A stretch of DNA of 47,321 nt from an uncultured Erysipelotrichaceae bacterium (GTDB lineage: Bacteria > Bacillota_I > Bacilli_A > RF39 > UBA660). Where the stretch lies: assembly GCA_902783895.1 (NCBI GenBank), contig CACZST010000012.1, positions 1-47,321 of the forward strand, given 5' to 3'. The notes under the pieces are model-generated. The model was not told the origin of the DNA. It did no database searches and saw only the letters and a program-made list of their open reading frames with translations. The translations under genes were made by a program, and so were the position numbers. This document shows positions 1 through 7,522 of this stretch, in pieces (positions within the stretch are counted from its first letter, which is position 1; each line of letters opens with the position of its first letter).

Positions 1-39
1 CAATTACATTGTATCAGATTACATGTCTTTTTTATACTG

Positions 40-76
40 AAATAGTGTCAGTGAATTTTACTCACCAACACTATTT
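40..76. repeat. imperfect hairpin upstream of mnmA
   Basis: Outer arms AAATAGTGT (40-48) and ACACTATTT (68-76) pair perfectly. Inside is a symmetric CA/CA internal loop, then GTGA/TCAC arms around a 7-nt loop. No U-tract follows, so it is not a simple terminator. It may be the end of an upstream transcript or a protein site. Function unknown. Confidence 0.5.
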
Positions 77-90
77 ATAATACAACCTTA

Positions 91-117
91 AAAACATCTA
101 TTATATGATGTTTTTTT
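91..117 (+). terminator. intrinsic terminator of an upstream gene
   Basis: An 8-bp stem AAAACATC/GATGTTTT with an 8-nt loop is followed directly by a T run. It precedes the mnmA promoter and probably ends a transcript entering from outside the window. Nothing else is seen in bases 1-150. Confidence 0.65.
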
Positions 118-154
118 AATATTAATAAACATGATATGTTTTTACTTGTATTCA

Positions 155-183
155 TTGTTTATTTTTAATGGTTTTGGTATAAT
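155..183 (+). promoter_or_regulatory. sigma-A promoter of the mnmA operon
   Basis: TTGTTT, a 17-bp spacer and TATAAT, with an extended TGn element just before the -10 box. The start point would be near base 190. This excludes the upstream in-frame ATG at 131 and supports translation from 224. Confidence 0.7.
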
Positions 184-223
184 TAGTGTAATGAAATTTT
201 TGATAGATAATGAGGGTGGTTTT

Positions 224-1321
224 ATGACAAAAGTTGTAGTTGGAATGAGTGGCGGTGTTGATAGTAGTGTATCTGCTATTTTACTTAAAAATCAGGGCTA
301 TGATGTAGTTGGTTTATTTATGAGAAATTGGGATAGTTCAGTTAATAATGATTTTTTAGGTAATCCTAATTTAAATAATAATATTTGTCCGCAAGAAGAG
401 GATTATAATGATGCGCTTAAGGTGTGTGAAAAAATTGGCATTCCTCTTTACCGTGTTGATTTTGTTAAGGAATATTGGGATTATGTATTTGCTTATTTTT
501 TAGATGAACTTAAAAAAGGAAGAACTCCTAATCCTGATGTTATGTGTAATAAATATATTAAATTTGACATGTTTGAGAAAAAAGCATTTGAACTTGGAGC
601 TGATTATATTGCGACAGGTCATTATGCTAGATTAATTGATGGAAAACTTTACAAAGGCTTGGATCATAATAAAGATCAATCATATTTCTTATCACAAGTT
701 TCTAAAGATAAACTTGCTAAAGTGATATTTCCAGTTGGAGATTTAGAAAAAACTGAGGTTAGAAAAATTGCCAAAGAATATGATTTAATTACAGCTTCTA
801 AGAAAGATTCGACTGGTATTTGTTTTATTGGAGAGCGTAATTTTACTAAATTTTTGGAAAATTATTTACCAAATAATCCGGGAGATATTGTAAATATTGA
901 TACCAATGAGGTTTTGGGTAAACATATTGGTCTTATGTATTATACAATTGGTCAAAGAAGAGGACTTAATATTGGTGGAACTAAAGATAGGATGTTTGTT
1001 TGTAAAAAGGATTTGGATAAAAATATTTTATATGTAGCTATTGGTGATGAAAATAAATATTTACTTAGTTATGCAGCTTTAATTGAACAAGTTAATTTAA
1101 TTGATGAACTTCCTTCTAAATGTATGGCTAAATTTAGATATAGACAGCCAGATAATGAGGTTTACATTGAAAAGTTAGAGGATGGCAATATTTTAGTACG
1201 ATATCCTCAAGGTATAAAAGCTGTTACTGAAGGACAAGCTTGTGTATTTTATGATGGTGACGAATGCCTTGGTGGCGGGATTATAAAGAAAGTATATAAC
1301 GAGGTTGATTATGTTTTATAG
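224..1321 (+). CDS. mnmA: tRNA-specific 2-thiouridylase MnmA
   Basis: MnmA thiolates the wobble uridine (U34) of Lys, Glu and Gln tRNAs in the cytoplasm, adenylating U34 and then transferring persulfide sulfur. The 365-residue product has the usual family length. It carries the ATP-pyrophosphatase P-loop SGGVDSS at residues 9-15, the first catalytic cysteine in NPDVMC (C108) and the second in TGICF (C200), followed by the C-terminal beta-barrel region. ATG 224 was chosen because GAGGGTGG lies just upstream and the promoter is at 155-183; an in-frame ATG at 131 lies before the promoter. It is first in an operon with the two membrane-protein genes that follow, the next start lying inside its 3' end. 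Confidence 0.96.
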   Translation: MTKVVVGMSGGVDSSVSAILLKNQGYDVVGLFMRNWDSSVNNDFLGNPNLNNNICPQEEDYNDALKVCEKIGIPLYRVDFVKEYWDYVFAYFLDELKKGRTPNPDVMCNKYIKFDMFEKKAFELGADYIATGHYARLIDGKLYKGLDHNKDQSYFLSQVSKDKLAKVIFPVGDLEKTEVRKIAKEYDLITASKKDSTGICFIGERNFTKFLENYLPNNPGDIVNIDTNEVLGKHIGLMYYTIGQRRGLNIGGTKDRMFVCKKDLDKNILYVAIGDENKYLLSYAALIEQVNLIDELPSKCMAKFRYRQPDNEVYIEKLEDGNILVRYPQGIKAVTEGQACVFYDGDECLGGGIIKKVYNEVDYVL

Positions 1322-1664
1322 TTTTTTAGCAATTTTTGTTCCTAGTGTTTTAGGCTTAAAGTTATTAGATTATTTAAATAGGGGACTTACTTTAAAAAAT
1401 ACGATTTATTACTATTTTATTTTAGTTATTCTTTCTAATTTATTTAATTCTATTCTTTGTCCTTTAGTGTTTGGTGTTAAAAATAGTATATATGATTCTA
1501 TAAATTATTATCCTAGCTTTTTTGGTAAATATGTATTAGTTTCTATTATTATTAATATTTTATTTGCCATTATTATAGTTGTTTTACGAAAAAGTTTTAA
1601 ATTAGAAATTGAAGAAAAGAAAAATGAAAAAAAGTCAAAAAAAACAATTAAATCTAAAAAATAA
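1311..1664 (+). CDS. small membrane protein of unknown function
   Basis: A protein of about 117 residues with three predicted membrane segments (roughly residues 3-22, 28-55 and 70-95) and a strongly basic, Lys-rich tail of about 25 residues. I do not recognise the family. ATG 1311 follows GAGG by 6 nt; a TTG at 1305 in the same frame is an alternative. The start overlaps the mnmA stop region and the 3' end overlaps the next gene by about 40 nt, so translational coupling is likely. Co-expression with a phosphoglycerol-transferase-like enzyme suggests, but does not show, a partner role in envelope polymer synthesis. Confidence 0.75.
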   Translation: MFYSFLAIFVPSVLGLKLLDYLNRGLTLKNTIYYYFILVILSNLFNSILCPLVFGVKNSIYDSINYYPSFFGKYVLVSIIINILFAIIIVVLRKSFKLEIEEKKNEKKSKKTIKSKK

Positions 1665-3183
1665 GATTTTATATTTTTTAAAATATCTAATTGTTGAAAT
1701 ATTATTTATTTTAATATTAGTTACAGTTTATATAAAGAAAAGCTATTCTAATGTTTCGTTTGAACAACTTATTTATAGTCTTCAGACTGCTGAAGGAACT
1801 TCTAATGATATGCTTGTTAGTGGTGTTAAGTTTGTTATACCTTGGTTTATTTTAATTAATATTTGTTTTTACCTCAGTATTTTTATCAGAAAAAAATATT
1901 TTGTAAAAGAACTATGTTTAAATTTATATTTTAAGGACAAGAAAAAAACTTTTAATTTATTTCCTCTTAATATAAAAGAAAAAAAGATTATATTTATTTT
2001 ATATATAATCATTTCTATATTTTTGATACTTTATAGTATAGGCTTTATTAATTATGTATTTTTGAATAAAGATAATAGATTTTTTGAAAAATATTATATT
2101 GATCCTAAAACTGTAGAAATTGATGCGCCTAGTGATAAAAGAAATTTAATATTTATTTACGTGGAATCACTTGAAACAACATTATTTTCTATTGAAAATG
2201 GTGGGAATTTTAATAAGAGTATTATTCCAAATTTGGAAAATATTGACAAAGAAAATTTAAATTTCAGTAGTAGTGATAATCTAGGAGGAGCGTCTATGGT
2301 TTCAGGAACTTCTTGGACGGCAGCTGGTTTAGTTTCGACTTCTTCTGGTATTCCTTTAAAATTATCTTCATCTGATGGTAATATATATTGGGATTATAAA
2401 GGTTCTTATTTGCCTGGTGCGTATTCTTTAGGCGAGATATTAGAAAAGAATGGTTATCACAATTATTTTATGCTTGGATCTAATGCGGGATTTGGTGGAA
2501 GATCACTTTATTTTAATCAACATGGAAATTATGAAATATGGGATTATGGCCATGCGATTAGACAAGGTTGGATTGATGAAAATTATGATGTTTGGTGGGG
2601 TTATGAAGATAGTAAACTTTATGATTTTGCTAAAAAAGAACTTAAGGAAATTTCTTTAAATGATGAACCGTTTAATTTTACGCTTCTTACTGCGGATACA
2701 CATCCTAATGATGGATATTGTGATGATTCTTGCGTTGAAATATCTGATGTTAAATATTTGAATTCTTATAACTGTACAGATAAAATGCTTGGTGAGTTTG
2801 TAAATTGGATAAAAAATCAGGATTTTTATGATGATACAACTATTGTTATATTAGGAGATCATTTGACTATGCAAAGTAATTTGAAAGATTCTTTTGACAA
2901 AGAAGGTCAAGGTTATATTTATAATGCTTTTATTAATTCAAAGGTTGATGGAAATAATAAAAATAGAAGTTTTACATCTATGGATATGTATCCTACTGTT
3001 CTTTCTTCTTTAGGATTTAAAATTAAAGGTGAAAGATTAGGATTAGGTACTAATTTGTTTAGTGGTAAACAAACTTTGGCTGAAGAACTTGGAATTGAGA
3101 AGTTAAATAAGGAATTAGAAAATAAATCAAATTTTTATAACAATGTAATTGTTAAGGAAGATTCTTTAAAAGCAAGTAAATAA
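1624..3183 (+). CDS. LtaS/OpgB-like phosphoglycerol transferase (sulfatase fold)
   Basis: A membrane enzyme of about 519 residues with three N-terminal membrane helices and an extracellular alkaline-phosphatase/sulfatase domain. Metal and active-site motifs are visible: the FIYVESLE strand, a GTSWTAAG segment with the likely nucleophilic Thr followed by SGIPL, and ILGDH near the C-terminus. The SWTAAG...GIPL form resembles OpgB/MdoB-type phosphoglycerol transferases more than classical LtaS. It probably moves glycerol phosphate from phosphatidylglycerol onto a lipoteichoic-acid-like or glycan acceptor. ATG 1624 is preferred; a TTG at 1609 in frame is also possible. It is last in the mnmA operon and ends at a strong terminator shared with spoIVB. 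Confidence 0.85.
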   Translation: MKKSQKKQLNLKNKILYFLKYLIVEILFILILVTVYIKKSYSNVSFEQLIYSLQTAEGTSNDMLVSGVKFVIPWFILINICFYLSIFIRKKYFVKELCLNLYFKDKKKTFNLFPLNIKEKKIIFILYIIISIFLILYSIGFINYVFLNKDNRFFEKYYIDPKTVEIDAPSDKRNLIFIYVESLETTLFSIENGGNFNKSIIPNLENIDKENLNFSSSDNLGGASMVSGTSWTAAGLVSTSSGIPLKLSSSDGNIYWDYKGSYLPGAYSLGEILEKNGYHNYFMLGSNAGFGGRSLYFNQHGNYEIWDYGHAIRQGWIDENYDVWWGYEDSKLYDFAKKELKEISLNDEPFNFTLLTADTHPNDGYCDDSCVEISDVKYLNSYNCTDKMLGEFVNWIKNQDFYDDTTIVILGDHLTMQSNLKDSFDKEGQGYIYNAFINSKVDGNNKNRSFTSMDMYPTVLSSLGFKIKGERLGLGTNLFSGKQTLAEELGIEKLNKELENKSNFYNNVIVKEDSLKASK

Positions 3184-3185
3184 TT

Positions 3186-3216
3186 AAAAAAGAGATTTAA
3201 GTCTCTTTTTTAATTT
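3186..3216. terminator. bidirectional terminator between phosphoglycerol transferase and spoIVB
   Basis: A 10-bp stem AAAAAAGAGA/TCTCTTTTTT (3186-3195 and 3202-3211) with a 6-nt loop. T runs lie on both sides, so it can serve both convergent genes. The spoIVB stop overlaps its edge. Confidence 0.85.
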
Positions 3217-4202
3217 TCTCCTTCTTCTAACATATTAGTTATAAATATTCCATATCCTTTGTAGGGATTATTTACTACAACGTGAGTTACTGCTCCAACA
3301 ATATAATCTCCTTGAATGATAGGTGAGCCGCTCATCCCTTGGATTATTCCTCCAGTTTTTTCTTTTAATGTTTTATCAGTTATTTCGAATATAAAATTCT
3401 TGTTTTTGGCATTTTTGTTTGTTATTTGGGTTATATTAATATCATATTCTTTTATTTCGGTACCGTTTAAAACAGTTAATATTTTGGCACTTCCTGTTTT
3501 GATATCATTTTTTGAAGCTACTTTGTATGTTTTTTTATTTGGAAGTTTATCTTCATATGTTCCAAATATTCCTTGTGTTGTATTTTCTTTTACCGAACCT
3601 TGTGATTTAGATGAATCATATTCAGCTTTTTTTTCACCTGGTGAACCATCGTTACTTGGTGTTATTCCGGTTACTTTAGAATCGTATATTTTGCCGTCTT
3701 TTATTTCTAAGAGTTTTCCAGTTGTTTGTTCTTCAATTTCATGACCTAAGGCACCAAAATGTTTATTATCTGGGTCTATATATGTAAGTGTTCCTATTCC
3801 GGTTACACTATCTTTAACATATAAGCCTGTTTTATAAACACCGTTTTCATCTTTGCTTATTTTAACTTTAGTTGTTTTAAGATTTTTATTCCTTTGATAA
3901 CTTATGGTTATTTCATCATTATTTGATGAATTAATAGCACTTGCCATTTCATCAATGTTGTTTATTTTTTGACCATTTATTGATTGAATTAAGTCACCAG
4001 TTTTTAATCCAGCTTTACTTGCTAAATTTTCACCATCTACGGTATATGTACCTACAATTAGCACACCTTTAGAGTTAAGTGTTATTCCGATGTTTTCTCC
4101 ACCAACAATTACTCTATCTGAATAGGCGAGGGCGTTTATGGGAATAATAAGAAATGTTAAAAGGAGGGTGATGACTGTTTTATTAATTTTTTTTAAAAAC
4201 AA
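3210..4202 (-). CDS. spoIVB: SpoIVB serine peptidase (S55), sporulation signal protease
   Basis: SpoIVB is the forespore-secreted protease that triggers pro-sigma-K processing in Bacillus. The 330-residue protein has an N-terminal signal/anchor (about residues 8-26), a PDZ domain (about 45-115) and an S55 peptidase domain. A full catalytic triad can be placed: H154 in GALGHE, D276 in EITDK and S291 in QGMSGSP; the 15-residue Asp-Ser spacing matches the Bacillus enzyme. TTG 4202 was chosen because AGGAG lies 8 nt upstream; the nearby ATG is out of frame and stops after five codons. It has its own upstream region and ends at the terminator at 3186-3216. It is evidence that the organism sporulates. 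Confidence 0.93.
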   Translation of the reverse strand: MFLKKINKTVITLLLTFLIIPINALAYSDRVIVGGENIGITLNSKGVLIVGTYTVDGENLASKAGLKTGDLIQSINGQKINNIDEMASAINSSNNDEITISYQRNKNLKTTKVKISKDENGVYKTGLYVKDSVTGIGTLTYIDPDNKHFGALGHEIEEQTTGKLLEIKDGKIYDSKVTGITPSNDGSPGEKKAEYDSSKSQGSVKENTTQGIFGTYEDKLPNKKTYKVASKNDIKTGSAKILTVLNGTEIKEYDINITQITNKNAKNKNFIFEITDKTLKEKTGGIIQGMSGSPIIQGDYIVGAVTHVVVNNPYKGYGIFITNMLEEGEN

Positions 4203-4282
4203 ATAATCATCTCCTATGTTTCAGACTACATTATTATTATTACCTATATTTTGATTTTTAAAATTATAAATTACTGGAAAAT

Positions 4283-4301
4283 AAAAAAACATCAATTGAT
4301 G
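4283..4301 (-). terminator. weak terminator after the prli42-like gene
   Basis: A perfect 12-bp palindrome CATCAATTGATG (4290-4301), short as a hairpin, is followed on the minus strand by seven T residues. Confidence 0.5.
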
Positions 4302-4309
4302 ATTAATTT

Positions 4310-4408
4310 TTATCCATAATAAGGAACTGAAATTAGAGAAATAATAAAGAATGCGATTATAGCGATAAGCATTATCCAAACAATTATTTTTTGAACTTTT
4401 TTATTCAT
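4310..4408 (-). CDS. Prli42-like membrane micro-protein (32 aa)
   Basis: A short reading frame coding 32 residues: a basic start MNKKVQK, then one hydrophobic helix (IIVWIMLIAIIAFFIISLI) and the end SVPYYG. AGGTGA lies 6 nt before the ATG and a T-rich hairpin follows the stop. Length, the MxNKKV start and the single helix match the Prli42 (DUF4044) family, which anchors the stressosome to the membrane in Listeria. The match is from remembered family features. No RsbR/S/T homologue is in the window, so the partner is unknown. It lies between spoIVB and spoIIM. Confidence 0.7.
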   Translation of the reverse strand: MNKKVQKIIVWIMLIAIIAFFIISLISVPYYG

Positions 4409-4500
4409 TAGATTTCACCTCTTTTTAATTATAATACTTTTTCATGTTTTTTGGAATATATATTTATTTTATTAATATAATTTTATAGAGGAAAATAAAT

Positions 4501-5130
4501 ATGGAAAAATATATAATAAATTTACGAAATAAAATACATATTAATAAACCGCTTTTTATTTTTTTGATTATGCTTATTGTTGTTGGTGTTGCTTCAGGAG
4601 CATTTTTTTCATCTGTTTTAAGTAATGCGGATGAAAAGATGGTTTCTGATTATTTGGGTGATTTTTTTACAAATTTATCTAATGATAATTTAGAATATAA
4701 AACTTCAATTACTAATAGTTTAATTTTAACGTTGGGATTTGGAATTTTAATTTGGGTTTTAGGTATTTCGGTTATTGGTTTTATTTTGATTTTATTTATG
4801 CTTTTTATAAAATCATTTATTTTAGGATTTAGTATTGGTAGTTTAATTATCAATTATAAAATTAAAGGTATATTATATGCTTTAGGATATGTATTTCCTC
4901 ATCATATAGTGCAGCTTTTAGTATATCTTATTTTAACGGCATATGCACTTTGTTTTTCGTTTAGATTGATTAAATGTATTACCGGGAAGAAAAATCTTGA
5001 ATTTAAGGGAATAATGAGCAAATATTTATCTGTGCTTTCGTTTTCTTTAGTAATACTTTCGCTTTGTTCATTGTATGAAGTATATTTAATGCCTAAGGTA
5101 ATGAAATTTATATTTTTACTTTTAAAATGA
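4501..5130 (+). CDS. spoIIM: stage II sporulation protein M
   Basis: SpoIIM is an integral membrane component of the SpoIID-SpoIIM-SpoIIP complex that thins septal peptidoglycan during engulfment. The 209-residue protein starts with a short basic tail, has a first helix at about residues 17-38, a polar loop, then several long helices, including the conserved FPHHIVQL segment before the last helices. Length and layout match SpoIIM. GAGGA precedes the ATG. spoIID and spoIIP are not in this window. The TGA stop lies within the terminator hairpin that follows. No clear sigma-E promoter could be assigned upstream. Confidence 0.88.
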   Translation: MEKYIINLRNKIHINKPLFIFLIMLIVVGVASGAFFSSVLSNADEKMVSDYLGDFFTNLSNDNLEYKTSITNSLILTLGFGILIWVLGISVIGFILILFMLFIKSFILGFSIGSLIINYKIKGILYALGYVFPHHIVQLLVYLILTAYALCFSFRLIKCITGKKNLEFKGIMSKYLSVLSFSLVILSLCSLYEVYLMPKVMKFIFLLLK

Positions 5131-5150
5131 TTGTTTTTATCATTTTTTCT
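5124..5150 (+). terminator. spoIIM terminator
   Basis: An 8-bp stem AAAATGAT/ATCATTTT (5124-5131 and 5139-5146) with a 7-nt loop is followed by a T-rich tract. The spoIIM stop codon is in the left arm. Confidence 0.6.
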
Positions 5151-5174
5151 TTTTTACATAATTTTACATTTTAC

Positions 5175-5204
5175 TTGACATTAATAGGGGAGATGGTTTA
5201 AAAT
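5175..5204 (+). promoter_or_regulatory. sigma-A promoter of the HTH gene
   Basis: Perfect -35 TTGACA (5175-5180), an 18-bp spacer and TAAAAT (5199-5204). AGGAGGG and the start codon at 5230 follow at normal distances. Confidence 0.75.
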
Positions 5205-5229
5205 AAAATAGTAGGAGGGTTACTAAAAT

Positions 5230-6012
5230 ATGGATAGATTAAATGATATTTTAAGGGAACTTGGCATTTCAAAAGTGAAACTTGCTAAATGTTTAGGAGT
5301 TTCAAGACAAATGATTTATAATTATTTGGAACTTGATGATATAAATAAGTGGCCAAAGGATAAAAAAGTTATTTTACTTAATATTTTAGGAGTTAAATCT
5401 GCTGATGACATTGATAAAATAAAAGTTGATACTGATTATATTATGGACGTTGAAACTAGAATAAATAGTTTATTTGAAAATAATACAAAAAGTGAAGTTG
5501 GCGATGGTAATGTAATATTTAATGGACTTGATGATAAACAAAAAGATCTTTTACATTCTATTGTTGATGATTTAAAAGAAATTTTAAGCGATGAAAAAGA
5601 TGATGATGCTTATAATTCAGTTTTATATTTATCTCATTATATTAAATCAATGAATAGTATGAAAGAATTAAAATATATTTTAGGATATGTTTCTAAGGTT
5701 GCTGGATATACTAAACCATATGATTTTGTATTTGATGAAACAGATCAATTTATTTTCGAAAGTATTTTATTTTCAGCTTTAAATTTATATCATGGTGGTA
5801 ATGCTAGTAAAGCTAAGATTGCTGGAACTCATAAAAGATTTGTTGCTCAAATAGAGAAAAAAATGGAAGATAAAATGAGTAGAACTTTGGAAATAAATTC
5901 AGCTAAAGTTCAAGCAATGAAAGAACTTGGTTATACAGAAGTTAATGATGAAAATGTTGCTGAAATATTATATAAAATAGATGAAATTCAAAGTCGTAAA
6001 CGAAGTGAATAA
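5230..6012 (+). CDS. XRE-like helix-turn-helix protein with long C-terminal domain
   Basis: A 260-residue protein. Residues about 8-40 form a Cro/XRE-type helix-turn-helix (ISKVKLAKCLGVSRQMIYNY). The remaining ~210 residues are acidic, predicted helical and not recognised; residues 85-125 are rich in D/E/K. No membrane segment is seen. It has its own TTGACA promoter, a strong AGGAGGG site and its own terminator, so it is monocistronic. It sits beside spoIIM and upstream of the tandem repeat at 6291-6375, which holds 13-bp dyads of the kind a DNA-binding protein could recognise; any link is speculation. A regulator is likely; targets are unknown. Confidence 0.8.
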   Translation: MDRLNDILRELGISKVKLAKCLGVSRQMIYNYLELDDINKWPKDKKVILLNILGVKSADDIDKIKVDTDYIMDVETRINSLFENNTKSEVGDGNVIFNGLDDKQKDLLHSIVDDLKEILSDEKDDDAYNSVLYLSHYIKSMNSMKELKYILGYVSKVAGYTKPYDFVFDETDQFIFESILFSALNLYHGGNASKAKIAGTHKRFVAQIEKKMEDKMSRTLEINSAKVQAMKELGYTEVNDENVAEILYKIDEIQSRKRSE

Positions 6013-6057
6013 AAATCCGATAATATATATTATGTTAACTTGTATAAATTAATTTTT

Positions 6058-6083
6058 AAGAAGTATATTTTACTTCTTTTTTA
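6058..6083 (+). terminator. terminator of the HTH gene
   Basis: Stem AAGAAGTA/TACTTCTT (6058-6065 and 6071-6078) with a 5-nt loop is followed by TTTT and a T-rich tract. Confidence 0.75.
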
Positions 6084-6290
6084 TTTACTATTTAATATAA
6101 TATCTTACTACATTCTATTTTAGAATTCTATTTTAAAATGTTTTTTTTGAAATTGATGATGCTGTAATTTTAATCGAGATTTAAAAAGATGGATAATTAT
6201 TCATCTCGATTTAAAATAAATTGTTTTAAGAATTTCTTAATTTATGTACAATTAACATAAATACTATTATTTCCTATATTATATTATGCT

Positions 6291-6375
6291 ATATCATATT
6301 ATGATGTTATATATCATATTATGATGTTATATATCATATTATGATGTTATATATCATATTATATTATGATGTTAT
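6291..6375. repeat. 20-bp tandem repeat, about four copies
   Basis: Three perfect contiguous copies of ATATCATATTATGATGTTAT (6291-6350) are followed by a fourth with a 5-bp ATATT insertion (6351-6375); a degenerate partial copy lies before them. Each unit contains the 13-bp inverted repeat ATCATA-T-TATGAT, so dyads recur every 20 bp, about two helical turns. Confidence 0.9.
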
Positions 6376-6432
6376 ATTTTTAATTGAGCTTAACAACTAC
6401 TTATCTTTTAAAAGTTTTTTGGCTTAAAATGA

Positions 6433-6493
6433 ATCGTTTAACTCCCCTTTTATAATTTGATTTGAAATAGGGGATGATTTATTAAAAAACGAT
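6433..6493. repeat. nested inverted repeat, possible structured RNA or binding site
   Basis: Outer arms ATCGTTT (6433-6439) and AAACGAT (6487-6493) enclose inner arms TCCCCT (6443-6448) and AGGGGA (6469-6474). The C/G-rich arms stand out against the AT background. No reading frame explains them. Confidence 0.45.
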
Positions 6494-6675
6494 AATTTTA
6501 TGTATTTATTATTAAATTTTAATAAATATTATTACTAGAATTGTTTATATATATTTTATTAATTTAAATCATTAAATATTCAATGTATTATAATATTAAA
6601 TGTTTAAATTATTTTTATTTATTATTATTTTATAAATTAATTTTAAAGTATGTTTGTTTTATATATTTTTAAAAG

Positions 6676-6726
6676 AATAAAAGGGGAGATTAAGAAAAAA
6701 TCTGTGCTTAAAAGTATGACTCCCCT
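6676..6726 (-). terminator. possible terminator of the ZIP gene
   Basis: On the minus strand AGGGGAG and CTCCCCT (6720-6726 and 6682-6688) pair around a long loop that contains inner CTTAA/TTAAG arms. A T-rich stretch follows. The loop is long for a terminator. Confidence 0.45.
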
Positions 6727-6729
6727 ACT

Positions 6730-7473
6730 TTATAATTTACCTAATATATACATGAAGATTATACCAATTAAAAACATTATAATTGTTTTTGATTTATTTT
6801 TATATTTTAAGGATGTTGGTAATAGTTCAATTAATGAAATACTTATCATTATACCTATTATTATGCTTAGTAAACAACCCATTATTATATTATTAATAAA
6901 TGGTGATAATATTAAATATGCTATTAGTCCGCCTATTGGTTCAGATATCCCTGATAAAAAAGCCATTAAAATTGCCTTTTTTTTGCTATTTGTTGAAGCA
7001 TAAATAGGAATAGCTATACTAATACCTTCTGGAATATTATGAAGCGCTATGGCGGTTGTAATAGCGATTCCTAGGGATATATTATTTTCAGTTGAAATAA
7101 ATGTAGCCATTCCTTCTGGAATATTATGTAAAATAATTGCTATCATTGATAATATCCCAACTTTATATAGTTTATTTTGGGATTTTTTTTCATTTATTTT
7201 TTTGTCTAATATAATTGGTATTATTAAACCAATACTTAAGAAAATTATTATATAAATAAATGATATGTTTTTTGACATAACTTTAGTTAATTCACTGACA
7301 CTTTCTTTAAGTAAATCAAACATTGATACACCGATCATTACACCTGCGGCAAATGCTAAGGAATATTTAATTAATTTATCTTTTTCTATTTTTAAGAAAA
7401 CAAAAAAAGCGCCGATAAGGGTTGATAGACCGGCAATTGTTGTAAATAAAAAAGGAATTATAAAATTATTCAT
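6730..7473 (-). CDS. ZIP family divalent metal transporter (ZupT-like)
   Basis: A 247-residue inner-membrane protein with about eight helices. The two signature motifs HNIPEG occur at residues 116-121 and 145-150 in adjacent helices, where ZIP proteins form the binuclear metal site. Such proteins take up Zn(II), and often Fe(II) or Mn(II); the exact substrate cannot be read from sequence. ATG 7473 follows GGTGAGGGG closely. The xerC/D-like gene lies 49 bp upstream on the same strand, so they may be co-transcribed. I see no Zur- or Fur-like palindrome with confidence. Confidence 0.9.
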   Translation of the reverse strand: MNNFIIPFLFTTIAGLSTLIGAFFVFLKIEKDKLIKYSLAFAAGVMIGVSMFDLLKESVSELTKVMSKNISFIYIIIFLSIGLIIPIILDKKINEKKSQNKLYKVGILSMIAIILHNIPEGMATFISTENNISLGIAITTAIALHNIPEGISIAIPIYASTNSKKKAILMAFLSGISEPIGGLIAYLILSPFINNIIMGCLLSIIIGIMISISLIELLPTSLKYKNKSKTIIMFLIGIIFMYILGKL

Positions 7474-7522
7474 GTCCCCTCACCTACTTAAATCATATTC
7501 GTTTATTTTGTTATAATGATAA

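Larger units (their letters stand above)
6084..6729. other. 650-bp non-coding AT-rich region
   Basis: No credible gene was found on either strand. The region holds a hairpin with perfect arms ATCGAGAT/ATCTCGAT (6173-6180 and 6203-6210), the 20-bp tandem repeat (6291-6375), a nested inverted repeat (6433-6493) and a terminator-like repeat downstream of the ZIP gene (6682-6726). It is the longest non-coding stretch of the window. Confidence 0.7.

Noticed and set aside
131-223. N-terminal extension of MnmA from ATG 131
   Set aside because: It lies upstream of the promoter at 155-183 and has no ribosome site. [11 protein letters not shown] at 224 is the typical start.
3316-3744. 142-codon open frame on the plus strand opposite spoIVB
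   Set aside because: It is the antisense of a clearly coding gene with an intact catalytic triad, and it has no ribosome site.
6291-6375. CRISPR-like array
   Set aside because: The 20-bp units are contiguous with no unique spacers and no cas genes are near.
5230-6375. Plasmid-like replication initiator with iterons
   Set aside because: The HTH protein shows no Rep domain and the flanking genes are chromosomal housekeeping genes.
6650-7003. 117-codon open frame on the plus strand over the ZIP gene end
   Set aside because: It runs mostly antisense to the ZIP coding region. The ZIP frame has the HNIPEG motifs and a strong ribosome site.
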